Shown in pieces: positions 6,681-8,867 of a stretch of DNA of 8,867 nucleotides. Made by a program: the position numbers and the translations under genes. The stretch lies in the NCBI GenBank assembly GCA_023428805.1, contig JAEYWW010000321.1:1-8867 (forward strand). The letters are read 5' to 3'. Positions within the stretch are counted from its first letter, which is position 1. Every line of letters begins with the position of its first letter. Under the pieces are notes generated by a model, which was given only the letters and a program-made list of their open reading frames with translations, did not search any database and was not told where the DNA came from. Source of the DNA: Armatimonadota bacterium (GTDB taxonomy: Bacteria > Armatimonadota > Fimbriimonadia > Fimbriimonadales > Fimbriimonadaceae).

Positions 6681-8023
6681 GCAGCCTTCCCACCCGCCAC
6701 GTTGATGAACTCGCCGGGTGGGGAGGGTATCCGACAGCGGCCAGCGATTTGGTGCGGCCCGAGCGATTTCGTCAGCTCAAGCCTGTCGACGGACTACAGA
6801 TCACGCGGGGCATGGGGCGGAGCTACGGCGATGCCGCGCTCTGCACGGGCGGCAAAGTCATCCTCACCGAGAGACTGAGCCGGCTTCTTCATTTCGATTC
6901 CGAGACGGGGGTTCTCACAGCGGAAGCGGGGGCTACTCTGGCCGATATCCTGGAGTTTTTTGTGCCCCAGGGCTGGTTTGTGCCCGTGACCCCGGGCACA
7001 AAATTCTGCTCCCTTGGCGGATGCCTCGCCGCCGACGTTCACGGCAAAAATCATCATCGTGACGGAACCTTCAGCCGACATCTCGAAAGCGCAGCGCTGA
7101 TCCTGCCAAGTGGGGAGAAGAAAACGATCTCCCCCGACGAAAACAGTGAACTCTATTGGGCGACGGCAGGCGGCATGGGCTTGACGGGGATCATTTCAGA
7201 AGTCAATCTGAAATTGACTCCCATTGAGACCGCCTGGATGAATGTCACTCATCGCCGCGCTCAAAACATTGATGATGCGATCCGCCTGCTGAGTGATCCG
7301 ATGGTGGACGACCACTACAGCGTCGCCTGGATCGACTGCCTGGCGAAGGGGACGAAGCTGGGGCGGAGCATCGTGATGACGGGGCATCATTCAACCAAGC
7401 CCGAACTCCCGCTGCGAAAGGAAATCCTCGCGGCAGAGATCAAGCGTCCCAAGACGATGCCCTTCATGCTCCCGCCCTGGGTGCTGAATCCGTTCACGAT
7501 CAATCTGTTCAACGGCCTCTACAACTGGATTCAGGGTTCGAAAAAGACCTTCTTCAGCCACTACACGGACTTTTTCTATCCTCTGGATGGCATCCGGCAT
7601 TGGAACCGGATGTACGGCAAGCCCGGCTTCGTTCAATACCAATTTGTCATGCCCCCAGAGACCGCCAACGCCGGAATGAGGGCGGTTTTGGAGGAGCTTT
7701 CGCGAGAAAAACGCGCCTCATTCCTGGCAGTGCTCAAGAGGTTTGGTCCGCAGGGCGACGGACTTATGAGCTTCCCGACAGAGGGCTACACGCTTTCGCT
7801 CGACATTCCGATGCGCGAGGGCCTGCTTCCATTTCTTGATCGGCTTGACGACATAGTGGCCAATCACCGAGGACGCCAGTATCTGGCCAAAGATTCACGC
7901 CTGAAATCTTCCCACATCCCCGGAAAGTATCCCCGCCTTTCCGAATTTCAGAGAATCAAGCGCGAGATCGATCCCGAAAATCTCTTTTCAAGCGATCTTT
8001 CGCGGAGGCTCGGAATCTCGTGA
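6677..8023 (+). CDS. dprE1: DprE1-like FAD-dependent decaprenyl-phosphoryl-ribose 2-oxidase
   Basis: DprE1 oxidises the 2-hydroxyl of polyprenyl-phosphoryl-ribose to the 2-keto sugar, the first half of epimerisation to polyprenyl-phosphoryl-arabinose. The 448-residue length fits. The N-terminal FAD-binding domain shows TRGMGRSYGDAAL (43-55), LTAEAGATLADIL (80-92) and GGCLAADVHGKNHH (114-127). The C-terminal domain ends with YLAKDSR (402-408) and YPRLSEFQRIKREIDP, then SSDLSRRLGI; this closely resembles mycobacterial DprE1, and Lys405 matches the essential Lys418. At the position of mycobacterial Cys387 (NICVDFP) this protein reads TLSLDIP, giving Ser374. The start is the ATG in the 4-bp ATGA overlap with serS, and the stop overlaps the dprE2 GTG. 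Identification is strengthened by the downstream DprE2 partner; a generic sugar oxidase of the ALO family is the less likely alternative. Confidence 0.92.
   Translation: MSSLPTRHVDELAGWGGYPTAASDLVRPERFRQLKPVDGLQITRGMGRSYGDAALCTGGKVILTERLSRLLHFDSETGVLTAEAGATLADILEFFVPQGWFVPVTPGTKFCSLGGCLAADVHGKNHHRDGTFSRHLESAALILPSGEKKTISPDENSELYWATAGGMGLTGIISEVNLKLTPIETAWMNVTHRRAQNIDDAIRLLSDPMVDDHYSVAWIDCLAKGTKLGRSIVMTGHHSTKPELPLRKEILAAEIKRPKTMPFMLPPWVLNPFTINLFNGLYNWIQGSKKTFFSHYTDFFYPLDGIRHWNRMYGKPGFVQYQFVMPPETANAGMRAVLEELSREKRASFLAVLKRFGPQGDGLMSFPTEGYTLSLDIPMREGLLPFLDRLDDIVANHRGRQYLAKDSRLKSSHIPGKYPRLSEFQRIKREIDPENLFSSDLSRRLGIS
8004..8008 (+). promoter_or_regulatory. Shine-Dalgarno for the GTG start of dprE2
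   Basis: GGAGG inside the end of dprE1 lies 11 nt before GTG at 8020. It supports that GTG as the start in a GTGA stop/start overlap; no ATG start would preserve the N-terminal nucleotide-binding strand. Confidence 0.55.
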
Positions 8024-8766
8024 GCGAGGGCACGGCGCTGGTTGTCGGCGCGACCAGCGGAATGGCGCGATGGGCGTCCGTTGAACTGGCTCGTCGCGGC
8101 TGGAAGCTGATCCTCGCCGGGCGCGATATGGATGAGCTGAATCGCATTGCGTCTGACATTGAAGTGCGAACAGGCGCGCACGCCCATGTCGAAGAGTTTC
8201 ACGGCGAGGACTTGGAATCCATCGGCCTGTGGTGGCGAAAACTGAGAGGAGAGCACGATGACCTGCGCGGTGTTCTGCTTGCGTACGGAGAAATGCGGGA
8301 CCAGGAGGAGGTCAACCAAAAGCCAGACCTGGCTCTGACGACAATGCTTCTCAACTACAATTCACCTGTCTATCTCCTCCTGCACGTTGCGCGTGATTTT
8401 GAAGAGCAGCGGCATGGCTGGATCGCCGCCATCAGTTCAGTCGCTGGCGATCGCGGTCGTCCGGGGAACTATCTCTATGGTTCAGCCAAGGGAGGCTTCT
8501 CGCATTTCCTGGAAGGTCTTCGCGCCCGCCTGTCCCATACGGGGGTGCAGGTCACGACGATCAAGCCGGGATTCGTTGATTCGCCGATGACGTTTGGGTT
8601 GAAGCTGCCCCCGCTTCCGATCGCTGATCCGCGGGATGTCGGCAAAGTGATCGTCCAGTCCATTGAGGGCCGCAAGGACGTCGTCTACGTCCCCGGCTTC
8701 TGGAGGCTCGTCATGTTTGTCATCCGCAGCGTGCCAGAGAAAATCTTCAAGCGGATGAAATTTTAA
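8020..8766 (+). CDS. dprE2: DprE2-like SDR reductase (decaprenyl-phosphoryl-2-keto-pentose reductase)
   Basis: DprE2 reduces the 2-keto intermediate made by DprE1 with NAD(P)H, giving polyprenyl-phosphoryl-arabinose. It is a 248-residue short-chain dehydrogenase. The N-terminal strand and nucleotide loop are VVGATSGMARW (8-18), in which the later glycines of the common TGxxxGxG are replaced, as in mycobacterial DprE2. Asn112 lies in the LNYNSP segment, Ser139/Ser140 in AISSVAG, and the catalytic Tyr153 and Lys157 form YGSAK. IKPGFVDSPM (181-190) is the usual post-catalytic segment. The C-terminus FWRLVMFVIRSVPEKIFKRM closely parallels the mycobacterial DprE2 tail, which probably packs on the membrane, and sets it apart from generic SDRs. 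It starts at GTG in a 4-bp overlap with dprE1, so the two enzymes are likely made together. Confidence 0.9.
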   Translation: MSEGTALVVGATSGMARWASVELARRGWKLILAGRDMDELNRIASDIEVRTGAHAHVEEFHGEDLESIGLWWRKLRGEHDDLRGVLLAYGEMRDQEEVNQKPDLALTTMLLNYNSPVYLLLHVARDFEEQRHGWIAAISSVAGDRGRPGNYLYGSAKGGFSHFLEGLRARLSHTGVQVTTIKPGFVDSPMTFGLKLPPLPIADPRDVGKVIVQSIEGRKDVVYVPGFWRLVMFVIRSVPEKIFKRMKF

Positions 8767-8778
8767 GCAGACTTGTGG

Positions 8779-8797
8779 TGCACGACACTGTCGTGCA
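8779..8797. terminator. Perfect inverted repeat between convergent dprE2 and fabH
   Basis: TGCACGACA and TGTCGTGCA form a perfect 9-bp inverted repeat around one central base, so a folded RNA would have about 7 bp and a 5-nt loop. It sits in the 34-bp gap between two converging genes and may act as a bidirectional terminator. Neither side has a good U tract (GGCTCACC on plus, CCACAAGT on minus), so it may instead be a protein-binding palindrome or need Rho. Confidence 0.45.
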
Positions 8798-8800
8798 GGC

Positions 8801-8867
8801 TCACCACCGGATCAAGTTTGCGCCCCAGACCAAACCTGCCCCGAAGCCCACCGTCATCACGACCATG
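8801..8867 (-). CDS. fabH: C-terminal end of 3-oxoacyl-ACP synthase III (FabH), rest outside window
   Basis: Reading leftward from the window edge there are 21 in-frame codons and then TGA (8803-8801). The peptide ends VGFGAGLVWGANLIRW, which matches the conserved FabH C-terminus (GFGgGltWGa..lRW), the last strand of the thiolase fold. FabH condenses acetyl-CoA with malonyl-ACP to begin fatty acid synthesis. The Cys-His-Asn catalytic residues would lie beyond the edge and cannot be checked. The gene converges on dprE2 with 34 bp between stop codons. Another KASIII-like enzyme is possible, but the tail is characteristic. Confidence 0.8.
   Translation of the reverse strand, partial: MVVMTVGFGAGLVWGANLIRW

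Noticed and set aside
1..8867. CRISPR arrays, tRNA or rRNA genes, insertion sequences
   Set aside because: No spaced direct repeats, tRNA-like CCA ends with cloverleaf arms, transposase motifs or terminal inverted repeats were seen.

Overview
The window comes from a bacterial chromosome of moderately high GC content. Coding density is high, and the visible genes are core housekeeping genes plus cell-envelope genes. SecA has a C-terminal zinc-binding SEC-C tail and a large insertion in its second nucleotide-binding domain. Together with a DprE1/DprE2 pair and an MBOAT/SGNH acylation cassette, this suggests a diderm environmental lineage, for example Armatimonadota (Fimbriimonadia-like) or another deep-branching phylum. 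That placement is only an impression from sequence style; no marker here proves it.

Layout: (1) bases 1-2736 (+) are the 3' part of secA, closed by a good intrinsic terminator. (2) Bases 5231-2790 (-) hold a compact three-gene operon that reads towards secA. In transcription order it encodes a DltB/AlgI-type MBOAT membrane acyltransferase, a 36-residue single-helix microprotein ending in FIYIDF, and a membrane-anchored SGNH-fold protein. The microprotein is easily missed by gene callers. (3) After a 168-bp divergent intergenic region, bases 5400-8766 (+) hold serS, dprE1 and dprE2, joined by two 4-bp start/stop overlaps. (4) At the right edge, on the minus strand and convergent with dprE2, are the last 21 codons of what looks like fabH.

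How the genes fit together: SecA drives Sec-dependent export and SerS charges tRNA-Ser. DprE1 and DprE2 together epimerise polyprenyl-phosphoryl-ribose to polyprenyl-phosphoryl-arabinose, the usual lipid-linked arabinose donor, so the organism probably puts arabinose into an envelope or surface glycan. The MBOAT-microprotein-SGNH cassette looks like a machine that passes acyl groups across the membrane onto an extracytoplasmic polymer. Its parts mirror DltB-DltX-DltD of teichoic acid D-alanylation, but no DltA or DltC is present here, so the acyl group and the polymer are unknown. This cassette is the most interesting item in the window.
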